From Eucalyptus grandis (Eukaryota; Streptophyta; Magnoliopsida; Myrtales; Myrtaceae): DNA of 64,000 nt. A model generated the notes under the pieces. It was not told the DNA's origin and ran no database searches. It worked only from the letters and a program-made list of their open reading frames with translations. This document shows, piece after piece, positions 12,152-22,599 of the stretch. Each line of letters opens with the position of its first letter. The stretch's first letter is position 1. The DNA is taken from positions 12,170,559 to 12,234,558 of the forward strand of contig NC_052614.1 of NCBI RefSeq assembly GCF_016545825.1. The letters run 5' to 3'. The translations under genes and the position numbers were made by a program.

Positions 12152-12707
12152 AAAGGTGAGCATGTTTCTTGAGTAGAACAATAAACCTGAGAATTAGACC
12201 CATGGAACCGGTTTGGTACTAGCTTGGAACCAGTTTAGTATTAAGTTCTAGAATATATAGGGTAGATTTCAAATTCCAAAAATTGGATAAATTGTTCCGA
12301 CAAGTAGGTTCCCAATGGGTAAGTTCCATGTTCCAACAAGAACCTATAATAAATCTTTCTATTTCTCTTGTTTTATGTCTTCGCACAATGTTGTGGCATT
12401 CTATGGCGTCCAATGATAAGTATGTAATATAAAACCACTAGTCTAAGCTTCCATTTTCGGCAATATCCATGACTGAGACTTTTGCTTTATTAATATTTCA
12501 TAATCTTTGTGTATTTAAATATGAGTTGTAATTAGTGGATTGTAATAAATAGTGGTCATTAAAGATGATGGTTCACTACAATCATTCAATGAAGAGTACA
12601 TGAGGAACCTAGATAGGCCTTAGAACCAATCTTTGAACTTGTGATAAAGTATGTTTCAGGTTTCAGGTGGAACCTAAACAAAATCAAGAATCGCTCATTC
12701 ATACCCT
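12152..12707 (+). mobile_element. MITE-like dispersed repeat, copy 1
   Basis: A block of about 550 bp that also occurs at 19661-20205 (as part of the segment duplication) and, inverted and more diverged, at about 39395-39930. Its ends are loosely inverted: GGTGAGCATGTTTCTTGA at the left and the complement of GGTATGAATGAGCGATTCTT at the right. The interior has aacc/ggtt-rich stretches (tggaaccggtt, aggttccca). No coding frame. The superfamily is not certain and I cannot fix a TSD. Confidence 0.5.
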
Positions 12708-13936
12708 AAAGCACCTTTGAGAATGGGAAAAAAAAAAACAACAACAACAACAAGAGTGCTGTAGACAAGATTACAATATTCGAAACATCAGTGAAAATTA
12801 TTTTGGTATTATAATCTTTTCACAATCATACTTGGAGGTCATCAAGATTGTTCCCAATAATGGGCCTCATTAGATGCTCATATATCAGGTTTTTAATTTT
12901 ACTTGCAGTTAGTTGCAAGCATATATGCTTTCTCCCCACAGCATCCTGGTCACAATTGTGAGATTAGATTAGTACCCGCTTATCTTGTATCATATTACAC
13001 GTTATTCTAATTGGAGTCACCAGTGAGCCGTAATGCGCCATGATTTGCTCACCTTCAAATCATGTTCCTTGAGAACCATTGGACAAACTTGGACCGCCTT
13101 TTGTGGACAGAGATGACACAGGGAAGCTATTGGAGAAAGGAACTAAGCTCATTCAAGCACGATCATGTGACGTTGCTATTCTTGTGGTTTTGCTACAATA
13201 TTGCAGAGAAATTTTGTTGGAGATGATCACAGATACCATTGATGGTACAAGAGTCGGCAGCTAGAAGGTAGGTAGTATCATCAAAGACATAATAACTCTT
13301 GCATACAAAGTTATCCATGATTAGATCCCATCGCTTAGAAGGAATTCCTGATTTACTGGCCCAATACACAGTCACAACTTAAGTGCTAAGTTGGAAATAT
13401 CAGTCTTGAAAATTATGGTTAATTTGACTCTGTAAGTTGATATTTATCAATGAATGAACTAACACTTTTTCAGGAATAAGAAAAAATGAATACCTTGGGT
13501 GAGTTACTAAAATGGAAAAATTTCTCACGGAAAATGCTCTCATCTCAAATTCTGAATGTGAATACCGTAATCTATTTCCGTTCCTAGCCAAACAAATTAC
13601 TAACTACTTCGTTTCCTATACAGTAAACAAGACCGCAACCAAAAGTGAAAACCAAGAGCTCATCAGTAGATCCATGATGGTTATACTAATTTCTTGGCCA
13701 TGTATTGCTACACAACTCATATATTGTTATGAATCCAGAGAGTTACCACGGTGACCATCAAACTGCAATAAAAAAATAAAAGGCGAGGACAACGTCCGTG
13801 CGACAAATCATTTGACAAATACTCCGCTTTGTCTGACGAATCCTGATTAACATATTAATCCCAACCTTTTGCTAGTCAGTCTATCATGCCTTTGGAAAAT
13901 AGAAGCACATAATTCTCCATTCACTAGCAACCATAG

Positions 13937-15007
13937 TGTTAGGGAAATCCCTTATGATGTTTTGAAGATGACAAAATAAATCAAAGGCTACTAACATGTT
14001 TGATGGTTGAGTAATAGACCATGCAGATAATAGAACATGTAAAGGATATTGGTAAAGTCTGAAGACGACCAGAAGACTGAACGTAACATATGTCCAGAGT
14101 ATATTCTGAAGATTTCTAGACTTCTGTGTCAAAGTCTGAAGACTGCGAGACTTTAGTGTCAAAGTCTGTTCTACATCGTAAGTCCGCTACTCGACTAATT
14201 CCTGCATCGAACGTGAATGCTGAACCGGAAGACGACTCTATGTTTGAAGCTGAACCGGGTACGAGACCTTAAAGTCTAGAGACCCAGATTGTAAAGTCTA
14301 GAGACCCAGTTGTAAAGTCTAGAGACCCAGATTGTAAAGTCTCAAGACTCATATCGTAAAGTCTCAAGACTCGGACTTTACATCCAGATTCGATGAATCG
14401 TAACTCAAGCCCAATCATACAACGGCTAGTGATCTGGTTTGGATTCCACATCAAGATTGATTTGATTGAAGACAAGATCTTTCTATACGAAGAAGCTTTA
14501 CTTATGGAAACCAAGATTTCGTTTGTATGGGCGATCGGAATCAATTTGGGATTTTACCTTTGTCACTCAACGGCTACCAAATCTTCTAAGATACTGAGCT
14601 GTCCAATGGGTATATTGGAAGACGATTCTCCGGGATGCTGTCCAACGGTAGTTTGGAAGTGGAGGAGTATTTAAGGAGATCATGGACCGATGAGCAAGTA
14701 AGAGACAGAGCGTAGAATTTATAATTCCAAAGTCTAAGCGACTTTAGATCATATACTTGTCTCTTGAGAGCTTAAACGTTTGTAATCGTGAGAGAAATAC
14801 CAAGAGAGTGACTTAGTGAGATAGTGTGATCTACTAAGTGTTTGCACTCGGAGTTGTAATCTCTTGTTGATTGCATAGTGGAATCCAGCCAAGAAGGCTG
14901 TTATCGTGGGAGAGTGGACGTAGGCTTGGATTAAGCCGAACCACTATAATTTCTGTGTTCTTATTCTCTTCCCTAACTCCTTTATTTTGTTCATACTAGC
15001 ACTATCA
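13937..15007 (+). repeat. 5' LTR of the Sirevirus-like derivative
   Basis: Begins TGTTAGGGAAATCCC and ends CTATCA. It contains a short tandem array at 14273-14385 built on aaagtctagagaccca and aaagtctcaagactc units (about 25 bp) and many gaagactg-type motifs. Compared with the right LTR it differs mainly inside 14175-14285. Confidence 0.93.
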
Positions 15008-15009
15008 AT

Positions 15010-15022
15010 TGGTATCAGAGCC
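15010..15022 (+). other. tRNA-Met primer-binding site
   Basis: TGGTATCAGAGCC, two bases after the LTR end. It is a perfect match to the standard initiator tRNA-Met PBS of plant copia elements. Confidence 0.95.
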
Positions 15023-15072
15023 AAGTGCTCGGTTTATAAAAGTGTTTTTACTTTTGAGCTAAAGATTCTTTA

Positions 15073-15405
15073 TGGCTAGTATGTTGGCACCAGGTCTTAT
15101 GGAAGGGCAAAGCAACACAAGGCCACCATATTTCGATGGAAGAAAATACAAGCAGAATGGCCAGAAAAGAACAAAAAAGAAGAAGATGATGAGCAAGAAA
15201 ATTTATGCTTGATGGAACATTCAGAATCTGAGTCTCACTCAGACATAGACTCAGAAACAGAGTCTCATTCAGAACCAGACTCAGAATCCGATGAGGAAAT
15301 CAAGGGGAGAAATCGAATCCAAAAGAAAAGGAAAAGAATCGTGATCACCTCAAAAAGGCAACAAATTGAGGGGAGCTTTGATCAATTATGGAAAAATCTT
15401 TTTTG
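15073..15405 (+). pseudogene. gag remnant of the Sirevirus-like derivative
   Basis: The start reads MASMLAPGLMEGQSNTRPP followed by YFDG, the conserved N-terminus of copia gag proteins that bear the UBN2/DUF4219-type region. It breaks into a Lys-rich junction (about 15140-15200) and continues as a separate frame, MMEHSESESHSDIDSETESH, ending in a basic KKRKRIVITSKR segment and TGA at about 15404. The acidic Ser-rich stretch is typical of the region between gag halves. An internal deletion has fused distant parts, so no full gag remains. Confidence 0.65.
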
Positions 15406-15873
15406 ATTGATCGTGATCTTATTATGGATGGAAGGAAAGGTAATTGTGTCAGAATTTATTCTACAAAATCCGGTTAGTGCATCTCTTATTACCTTTTGTC
15501 ATTAACAAATCTCATATTGATATTATCATTTTATTATGACAAAAATGGTACGTGAATTTTATGATGCATCCGTGATTTTTATTGGATATTTACTGATATA
15601 ATCGAAGTGAGCTATATTGCATATCTTTAATATTCGATAAAAGCTGATTTTTCGAAATTGTGATTCATGCAAGATATTGTTATCATTCTCTACGTGAATC
15701 CATTATCGCTTTTTGATTATGACAAAAAGGGGGAGAAGATATGAATATGCATATGTGCTGATTGGTTGATATTATTTATTGCATAATATTGAGCTGCAAT
15801 TATTTTCTATCTTCTGATATCCTTTGATTTAAATTTTTAAATCTGCATATTCAGAGATTGTTTTGTCATCATC

Positions 15874-15886
15874 AAAAAGGGGGAGA
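15874..15886 (+). other. Polypurine tract before 3' LTR
   Basis: AAAAAGGGGGAGA lies directly before TGTTAGG of the 3' LTR. A second near-identical tract (acaaaaagggggagaag) lies at about 15721-15738, giving two candidate plus-strand primers. Confidence 0.85.
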
Positions 15887-15887
15887 T

Positions 15888-16958
15888 TGTTAGGAAATCC
15901 CTTATGATGTTTTGAAGATGACAAAATAAATCAAAGGCTACTAACATGTTTGATGGTTGAGTAATAGACCATGCAGATAATAGAACATGTAAAGGATATT
16001 GGTAAAGTCTGAAGACGACCAGAAGACTGAACGTAACATATGTCCAGAGTATATTCTGAAGATTTCTAGACTTCTGTGTCAAAGTCTGAAGACTGCCAGA
16101 CTTTAGTGTCAAAGTCTGTTCTACATCAGAAGTCTGCTTACTCTGACTAATTCCAGACTGAACGTGAATGCTGAACCAGAAGACAGACTCTATGCTGAAG
16201 CTGAACTGGGTACAGACCTTAAAGTCTAGAGACCCAGATTGTAAAGTCTAGAGACCCAGATTGTAAAGTCTAGAGACCCAGATTGTAAAGTCTCAAGACT
16301 CATATCGTAAAGTCTCAAGACTCAGACTTTACATCCAGATTCGATGAATCGTAACTCAAGCCCAATCATACAACGGCTAGTGATCTGGTTTGGATTCCAC
16401 ATCAAGATTGATTTGATTGAAGACAAGATCTTTCTATACGAAGAAGCTTTACTTATGGAAACCAAGATTTCGTTTGTATGGGCGATCGGAATCAATTTGG
16501 GATTTTACCTTTGTCACTCAACGGCTACCAAATCTTCTAAGATACAGAGCTGTCCAATGGGTATATTGGAAGACGATTCTCCGGGATGCTGTCCAACGGT
16601 AGTTTGGAAGTGGAGGAGTATTTAAGGAGATCATGGACCGATGAGCAAGTAAGAGACAGAGCGTAGAATTTATAATTCCAAAGTCTAAGCGACTTTAGAT
16701 CATATACTTGTCTCTTGAGAGCTTAAACGTTTGTAATCGTGAGAGAAATACCAAGAGAGTGACTTAGTGAGATAGTGTGATCTACTAAGTGTTTGCACTC
16801 GGAGTTGTAATCTCTTGTTGATTGCATAGTGGAATCCAGCCAAGAAGGCTGTTATCGTGGGAGAGTGGACGTAGGCTTGGATTAAGCCGAACCACTATAA
16901 TTTCTGTGTTCTTATTCTCTTCCCTAACTCCTTTATTTTGTTCATACTAGCACTATCA
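15888..16958 (+). repeat. 3' LTR of the Sirevirus-like derivative
   Basis: Same length as the 5' LTR (1071 bp) and the same ends. Outside 16128-16240 I count only a handful of differences by eye. Confidence 0.93.
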
Positions 16959-16963
16959 CATAG

Positions 16964-17678
16964 TAATCCAATAAGACAAAGTCTTTTGTTGTTTGGATTA
17001 ATGGATAGTGCTTGTGGTTGTTGCAACCCACTAACGTTTCGTCTGTTCTATAGATCGGTAAGACAGCGACCTGAGTGATTCTGATTCCTGTTGGTCCTGG
17101 TGCTTTTATGTAGTGTCCGAGTCAAACGGCCAACCTTTGAATCTTGGCCATGCCCTCCAATTCTCCGATGGAACAGCTTTTGATTCGTTTTCTGATGTTC
17201 GCCTTCTGGATGATGAGCAAATTGGTCTTTTGGTGGCGCAAGTGCATGCGCAAACTTTCCACAGCGTTGACCCAACAACAGCAGGTCGAGCCTTCTAGAT
17301 GGGTAAGGAAGATAAAACTTGGTTTACATCGAACCCCCACACGATTGAACTAAACCAATCCTCATCGCAAGTTCCAGCACATCCTAAGGTCTGTAACTGA
17401 TGGTCCTAATGAGCCCTGCGCATGGAAGGGATCTATCTCGGACAACATCAGGCGCTCGGCTTCTATGCTTTTGGAAACTTACTAATTCAATAGTAGGAGT
17501 TATCGACACAAAGTTGCTGGCACTACCAGGATCTACCAACGTGTATTACGCAAGTTACTATCATTGATACGCTTAGACATGCTTAGTTAAACAAGCAAAT
17601 GTGTCACCCATGTCAACAACGCGGTTAAATGCATTTCAAGAGGTTAACACGCAACAAATAATAAGCCTCTAGTGTATA
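16964..17678. other. Unassigned segment after the Sirevirus-like insertion
   Basis: Begins as the continuation of copy A (taatccaa matches B at about 21899), then loses similarity. Overlapping plus-strand readings of 60-70 codons at 17113-17353 are not recognisable and have no support as genes. No repeat or RNA feature seen. Confidence 0.4.
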
Positions 17679-18690
17679 TGTTAGAGATATTTAGGATAAT
17701 TCTGATGATTTTCTGTATCTCTCAAGGTTGCACCTATATTTCTATTTGATTATATGTATCTTGATTAATATGTTATCTTATTTAGTCATTTCATGAAATC
17801 TATAAATAAGTTGATATAACATTCGTTTTAACATATCGAAATATATATAATTACTCTTTTATGCATATCTTTCTTATTTTCTCAACTTGAAATCAGAGTT
17901 AGTCGATCTTGAAGTGCACTGACTGTACTTGCACTCAGTGCACACCCAAATACTCATCCAGAGCTAATTTTGCTTCTTGTTATTATTATTTTTTCCATTA
18001 AGTCTTAATATTGTCCGCTCAACATTGATTTTAACATTATCCAATAGCCAACAAACTTTTGTCCACCTAGTCAAATCCATTTTGTGTTTCAGTGCCAATC
18101 GCAACAGTCGCATCACTTAGTTGAGCCCTTCATGGAGGTGGCTTTTCTTCCATTGTAAGCTGCATCACTCAATAATTATTTTCCCAAGCCAACTGCATAG
18201 GCCACTTGATACTACGATGCCAGCCATATACGCCACATCGCTCAGTTACTAGTTTGCAGCCAGCCGCATCAGCCGCTTGTTGTTTCCCTCTGATTCTCGA
18301 CGTTTTGCGTGTCATTTCAAGAGGCAACACTGTCATTAGGCTTGTCACTCTCAAACCAACTTGGTCTAGAAGTTTTGCCACGAACAACTATTGAACACCA
18401 CCTCATCTGCTGCGTTTCAACCATTGGACACTGTTCAAACTTGTATTCAAACTCAAGTTGACATCTTTAATGCACCTTAACTTTGAGGGGACGTTTAGAG
18501 ATAGTAGAATAATTGCTGATGGTTTTCTGTGTCTCAAGATTATATAAATATCTCTATTTGATTGTGCATATCTTGGTTAATATATTATCTTCTTTATTTA
18601 TTTCATGGAGCCTATTAAATAAGGTGATGCAATCTTCATTATGACATATCAAAATATATACAATTACTCTTTTTCATATATCTTTCTTAT
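17679..18690 (+). mobile_element. TRIM-like small LTR element
   Basis: Two direct repeats of about 205 bp: 17679 to about 17885 (TGTTAGAGATATTTAGG...) and 18491 to about 18690 (gTTTAGAGATAGTAG...). Both share ttctatttgattatatgtatcttg-like and attactcttt blocks. A degraded tRNA-Met PBS (ttgaaatcagag) follows the first copy, and TTTGAGGGGACG, a PPT-like tract, precedes the second. The interior is about 600 bp with no coding. The size fits TRIM elements. I could not identify a clean TSD, so the outer ends are approximate. Confidence 0.55.
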
Positions 18691-19074
18691 AGGCATAGTA
18701 AATTATTTAATTACTCTAACACTCCCCATCATGCTTAATCTATTCTTTTGCATAATACTAAGCAAGGAAATTTAATTGGAGAGGTAAATTGGATTTGAAA
18801 AGATTTGAACTCAAGATCTTGTGTTCTAATACTATGTGAATTCAAGAAGAAAAGCCAGGCAAAAGTCAAAGAAAGTATCACTCATATGTGCGCAATACCT
18901 CTTCATGCGCTCGTCATCCAAGCATGCGTAATGGAGCCTCAACAATCACACTCTCGTATTAGTCAAGATAGTCGGAATCTACTGTTCAATCGCAGTAAAG
19001 TCACAAAGAACAGGAGAAGTGGACTACCCCATTCAAACACGGCGGCCACAAGTTCATTGCTGAAGCTGGGTTGA

Positions 19075-19075
<1 letters not shown>
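18691..19075. other. Unassigned segment
   Basis: A short A/T-rich piece, then a 90-codon plus-strand reading (18805-19074) without recognisable motifs. Nothing else supported. Confidence 0.35.

Positions 19076-19076
<1 letters not shown>

Positions 19077-19110
<34 letters not shown>
19077..19110 (+). repeat. (GA)n microsatellite
   Basis: About 16 GA units at the left edge of copy B. Copy A has only a short GA-rich tract at the same place. Confidence 0.95.
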
Positions 19111-19113
<3 letters not shown>

Positions 19114-19521
19114 ATTATCATAGACAATGGAGAACATTATCACAGATCTCGACAACAAACAAAAAGAAATGGCCATGGGATGCTTCGAGCGCCTGTGAAC
19201 GCACGAAACGGAGGGACCCTTTGTTTTCCTACTCCTAATGTTTCTGCAGCAAACGGATTTTGACAAACCAAAAAGACACATAACAAAAGACATATCAAAT
19301 ACTTGGTGTACATGAGTAAAAGCATTTTCTCTGGAAGTCCACAGGTGCTACCCACTTGCCTCTTATATCAACTTTCCCATTTCTGGTTATTGCTTAACAG
19401 TGGATACATTATCTGTTCTGCATAGTCAACAAGCTTTCTTGACCAGATTTACATTAACATTAATCTCTTCATCAAAGAGTTCAGGCACAGCAACTTTTGC
19501 TTAAACATATGAGCAGCTCAG

Positions 19522-19522
<1 letters not shown>

Positions 19523-19585
<63 letters not shown>

Positions 19586-19600
19586 CGCACGCACGCACGC
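19523..19600 (+). repeat. (CT)n then (GCAC)n microsatellite
   Basis: About 29 CT units followed by a few GCAC units. The orthologous position in copy A is (CT)16(CA)12. Confidence 0.95.
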
Positions 19601-19660
19601 AAATCTATAGACAATCCCAAAAGAAAGACATGACAGCATTCTAAAAGAATTGCCGAAAGT

Positions 19661-20205
19661 AGAAGTGAGCATAGTTCTTGAATAGAACTAGAAACCTGAG
19701 AATCAAACCCGTAGGAACCGATTATATACTAGATTCTAGGATATGTAGGGTAATTTCCAGATTCCAAAAATTGGAGAACCTATTCCAACATATTGGTTTC
19801 AAATGAGTAAGTTCCAAGTTTCAACGAGAATCTAAAACCTAGAACCTATAACAAGTCTTTATGTTTTCTTGATCTATGTTTTCGCGTGATGCCGGGGCAT
19901 TTTATGACATCCAATGATGAATATGTAATCTAAAACTACTAGTCTAAACTTCCATTTCCGATTATATCTATGAGTGAGATTTTTTCCTCGTTAATATTTC
20001 ATAATCTGTGTATCTAGACATGAGTTGTAATCAGTGGATTTTTAGCAAATGATGGTCATTAAAAAAGATAATTCACTACAATCATTCAATTAAGAGCACA
20101 TGAGAAACCTAGATAGATCCTAGAACCGACCTTAAACCTGTGATGAGGTAGGTTCCTGGTTTGAGGTGGAATCTAAATAGAACCTAGAACCACTTATCCC
20201 TACTC
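19661..20205 (+). mobile_element. MITE-like dispersed repeat, copy 2
   Basis: Paralogue of 12152-12707, inherited with the segment duplication. It shares ttccaaaaattgga, cactagtctaaacttcc-like and cactacaatcattcaat blocks. Non-coding. Confidence 0.5.
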
Positions 20206-20411
20206 TAAAGCACCTTTGAGAATGCAAAAAATAAAAATAAAAAACACAACAACAACAAGAGTATTGTAGAGAAGATTACAATATTTAGAACATTACAAAG
20301 TGAGAATTATTTCGGTATTGTAATCTTTTCACAATCATACTTGGAGCTCATCAAGACCGTTTGCAATAATGGACCTCATTAGATGCTCATATATCAGGAT
20401 TTTTAATTTTA

Positions 20412-21275
20412 GGGATATGTGCGCTAGAAGTATTAAAACTTGTCACAAAAGTACAATCAAGTCTTAAAATTTGTCAAATTAGTACAATCAAGTCCTTCTG
20501 TTAACTCTATCCATATAGACTAACGGAAAATATCGACGTGTCTTTTTTTAATATTTTCTCTCTCCTATGTGGTGATGACGTGATTAAAACATAAAACACT
20601 AGGCTAAAACAACGTCATTTTTTAACTAATTTTTTAACCATAAGCTTAATATATATATATTAAAATATATATATTAAAAATGGAGTAGAGGTAAGGGCAG
20701 AGACCCTTGCCACTACCGCCGCCGCCATTGCCCCATCACTGAAAAGGGCCAACGGGGGCTCGGCAAGGGCCGACAAGGGTCGCCAGGGCCTCAACCAGGG
20801 CTAGCAACCTCACCTAGATCTTGGTTGAAGGCTGTAACCCTCACCCAGATCTGGGGGAGGGTCGTCGAGCCCTTGCTTGCGGTTGGCGAGGATCGCTGAC
20901 CTTGGCCGAGGCCTCGGCGATGGGGGCAACGATAGCAAGGGCCTCCACCCTTGCCTTGGCTTTTTTTTTTTGTGTTTTTAAATTATTTTTAATTTTATTT
21001 AATTAAGCTTATGGTTAAAAAATTCAAATTAAATCCAAACGATGTCATTTTAGTCTAGTGATCTATGTTTTGGTCACATCATCGTCACGTGGGAGAAAGA
21101 AAAAATTTCAAAAAAAAAACTACATCAACATTTTTCATTAGTCTAATTGGACGAAGTTATAAAAGGACTCAATTGTACTAATTTGACAAGTTTAGGACTT
21201 GAATGAACTTTTTTATAAGTTTTAGAACTCAATTACATTTTTATGATAAATTTTAGGATTTCTAGTAAACATATC
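20412..21275. mobile_element. Mutator-like non-autonomous element (MITE) with long TIRs
   Basis: Starts GGGATATGTGCGCTAG and ends with the complement of GATATGTTTACTAG. The inverted arms extend about 235 bp (to about 20655 and from about 21000), sharing gtcaaattagtacaat and ttttttaaccataagctta. TTTAATTTTA lies on both sides (20402-20411 and 21276-21285), fitting the 9-10-bp TSD of Mutator-like elements. The paralogous empty site is at 12892-12906 in copy A. The interior (about 20690-20960) is GC-rich, with no transposase. Confidence 0.85.
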
Positions 21276-22021
21276 TTTAATTTTACTTGCAGTTAGTTGC
21301 AAGCATATATGCTTTCTCGCCACAACATCCTGGTCACAATTGTGAGATCAGATTAGTACCTGCTTGTCCTGTATCAAGTTACACGTTATTCTAATTGGAG
21401 TCGCCAGTGAGCTGTAATGCTCCATGATTTGCTCACCTTCAAATCCTCTTCCTGGAGAACCATGGAGACAAACTTGACTGCCTTTTGTGGACAGAGATGA
21501 CACAGGGAATGTCATGTCCCAAACCTCGAGCGTGCGCACATCCATCAGCGGTCGATCATAAACTACTTTGTTTTCTAGACAGTAAACAAGTTTAGCTACC
21601 ACAATCAAAGGTGAAAGCCAAGAGCTCATCAGTAGACCCATAACAGTTATACTATCCTCCTTTCCATGTATTGCTGTACAACTCATAAAGTGTTATGAAT
21701 CCAAAGGGTTACCATGGAGACCATCAAATTGCAATGATAAGGTGAGGACAGTGTCCAAGTGACAAATCATTTGACAAATAGTCCACTTTGTCTCACAAAT
21801 CCTGATTAACATATGAATCCCAACCTTTCCCTAGACAGAATATCATACATTCGAAAAATAGAAGCACATATTTTTCCATTCAATATCCAACGATAGCAAT
21901 CCACTCCTCTTACAACAACAGTACAACAGCAGCAAATGTAATTGTTGGTATATAGCAAATGATCATATATTTATGTATACCAATATGAGTACACAATAAG
22001 AACACTAAGCAGGGGTCATAC

Positions 22022-22590
22022 TCATACATTGGAGGAGCCCGTATTCTCGAGCTTAACATTGTTAAGCCGCTCGAGAGCCAGAATGAGCGCTTGAATGCCG
22101 AAATTCCCCTCCCCATGAGCCTTGAGCGACAAGTAAAGCTGCTGAGCAAGCGCCAAGCCTGGCAATGCGAGCCCCATCCTCTCACATTCCTTCAGGCATA
22201 CTCCCCAAATCCTTCGCAAAATGGTTCACGTAGAACCTGGCCTCAAAATCCCTCTGCAGTATCCTGTTCCCATGTGAATCCAGCGACTTCGAGCCTGCAG
22301 CTCCGGTCGATATCGTGCTTACAAACATCCCTACATCGAGCCCCGCCTTATAGGCATAAACCATGCCCTCCACCAGCCCCACCATCGTCGAAGCGATCGT
22401 GATTTGGTTCCCCAATTTCGCGAACTGCCCCTTTCCGGGGCCGCCCATGTAACTGACCTTCCCCATCACGGAGAACAGGGGCTCCAGACTGCGGACCGTC
22501 GTGGGGTCGCACCTGCGAAGATCGCGAGGGCAGCGTTGCGGGCACCGCGGTCACCGCGCGACACGGGGGCGAAATGGGGGTATATGTGAA
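22022..22590 (-). pseudogene. 3-hydroxyisobutyrate dehydrogenase-like pseudogene (C-terminal half)
   Basis: The minus strand reads RGDRGARNAALAIFAG, then VMGKVSYMGGPGKGQFAKLG, ASTMVGLVEGMVYAYKAGL, NHFAKDLG, and ECERMGLALPGLALAQQL to a TGA at about 22022. GPGKGQFAKLGNQ and the FAKDLG-x-CLKE block with Lys in the middle of the long helix are the catalytic and C-terminal signatures of the beta-hydroxyacid dehydrogenase family. Plant members act on 3-hydroxyisobutyrate-type substrates in valine breakdown. The N-terminal Rossmann (NAD) half is absent. Two single-base shifts break the frame: one after AIFAG (about 22525) and one in the KDLG-CLKE block (about 22212). The 5' end stops at a junction with copia sequence near 22590. 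It is the only host-gene relic I found. Confidence 0.85.
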
Positions 22591-22599
22591 GGGGACTTT

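Larger units (their letters stand above)
11630..13936 (+). repeat. Duplicated segment, copy A (left part)
   Basis: Collinear with copy B at 19076-21890: a GA-rich start, then caaacaaaaagaaatg, cctaatgtttctgcagcaaac and ccacaggtgctatccacttgcc, then a CT microsatellite, a MITE-like block, and finally cttgcagttagttgcaagc and ccttttgtggacagagatgac. No frame on either strand is conserved between A and B over any length, so it is probably non-coding. It contains 250 bp or so near 13120-13370 that B lacks. It resumes after the Sirevirus-like insertion at 16959. Confidence 0.8.
13937..16958 (+). mobile_element. Sirevirus-like copia deletion derivative, complete with TSD catag
   Basis: Two LTRs of 1071 bp each (13937-15007 and 15888-16958) begin TGTTAGG and end ACTATCA. 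They flank 880 bp of interior, and 5-bp direct repeats CATAG lie at 13932-13936 and 16959-16963. A tRNA-Met PBS follows the left LTR. The interior keeps only scraps of gag and two purine tracts with AAAAAGGGGGAGA, a multiple-PPT layout described for Sireviruses. No pol remains, so movement would need proteins supplied by another element. The LTRs are almost identical outside one patch, which points to a recent insertion. Sirevirus assignment rests on the PPT pattern and is tentative. Confidence 0.9.
19076..21900 (+). repeat. Duplicated segment, copy B
   Basis: Paralogue of copy A (11630-13936). It starts with (GA)n, carries the same MITE-like block (19661-20205) and ends at cattcaatatccaacgatagcaatcc, matching A at about 13920 and 16960. 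It differs by the Mutator-like insertion at 20412-21275 and by lacking about 250 bp present in A near 13120-13370. Its position next to the HIBADH-like pseudogene suggests that the segment is gene-flanking DNA. Confidence 0.8.

Noticed and set aside
13079..13264. 61-codon frame DRDDTGKLLEKGTKLI in copy A as a gene fragment
   Set aside because: The matching part of copy B is deleted after the first residues, and no motif is recognised; a small exon relic remains possible but unsupported.
17113..17353. Overlapping 60-70-codon frames after copy A
   Set aside because: Two plus frames and two minus frames are open at once; no family resemblance and no conserved partner in copy B.
21348..21686. 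112-codon minus-strand frame in copy B
   Set aside because: The frame is not conserved in copy A, so it is unlikely to be coding.
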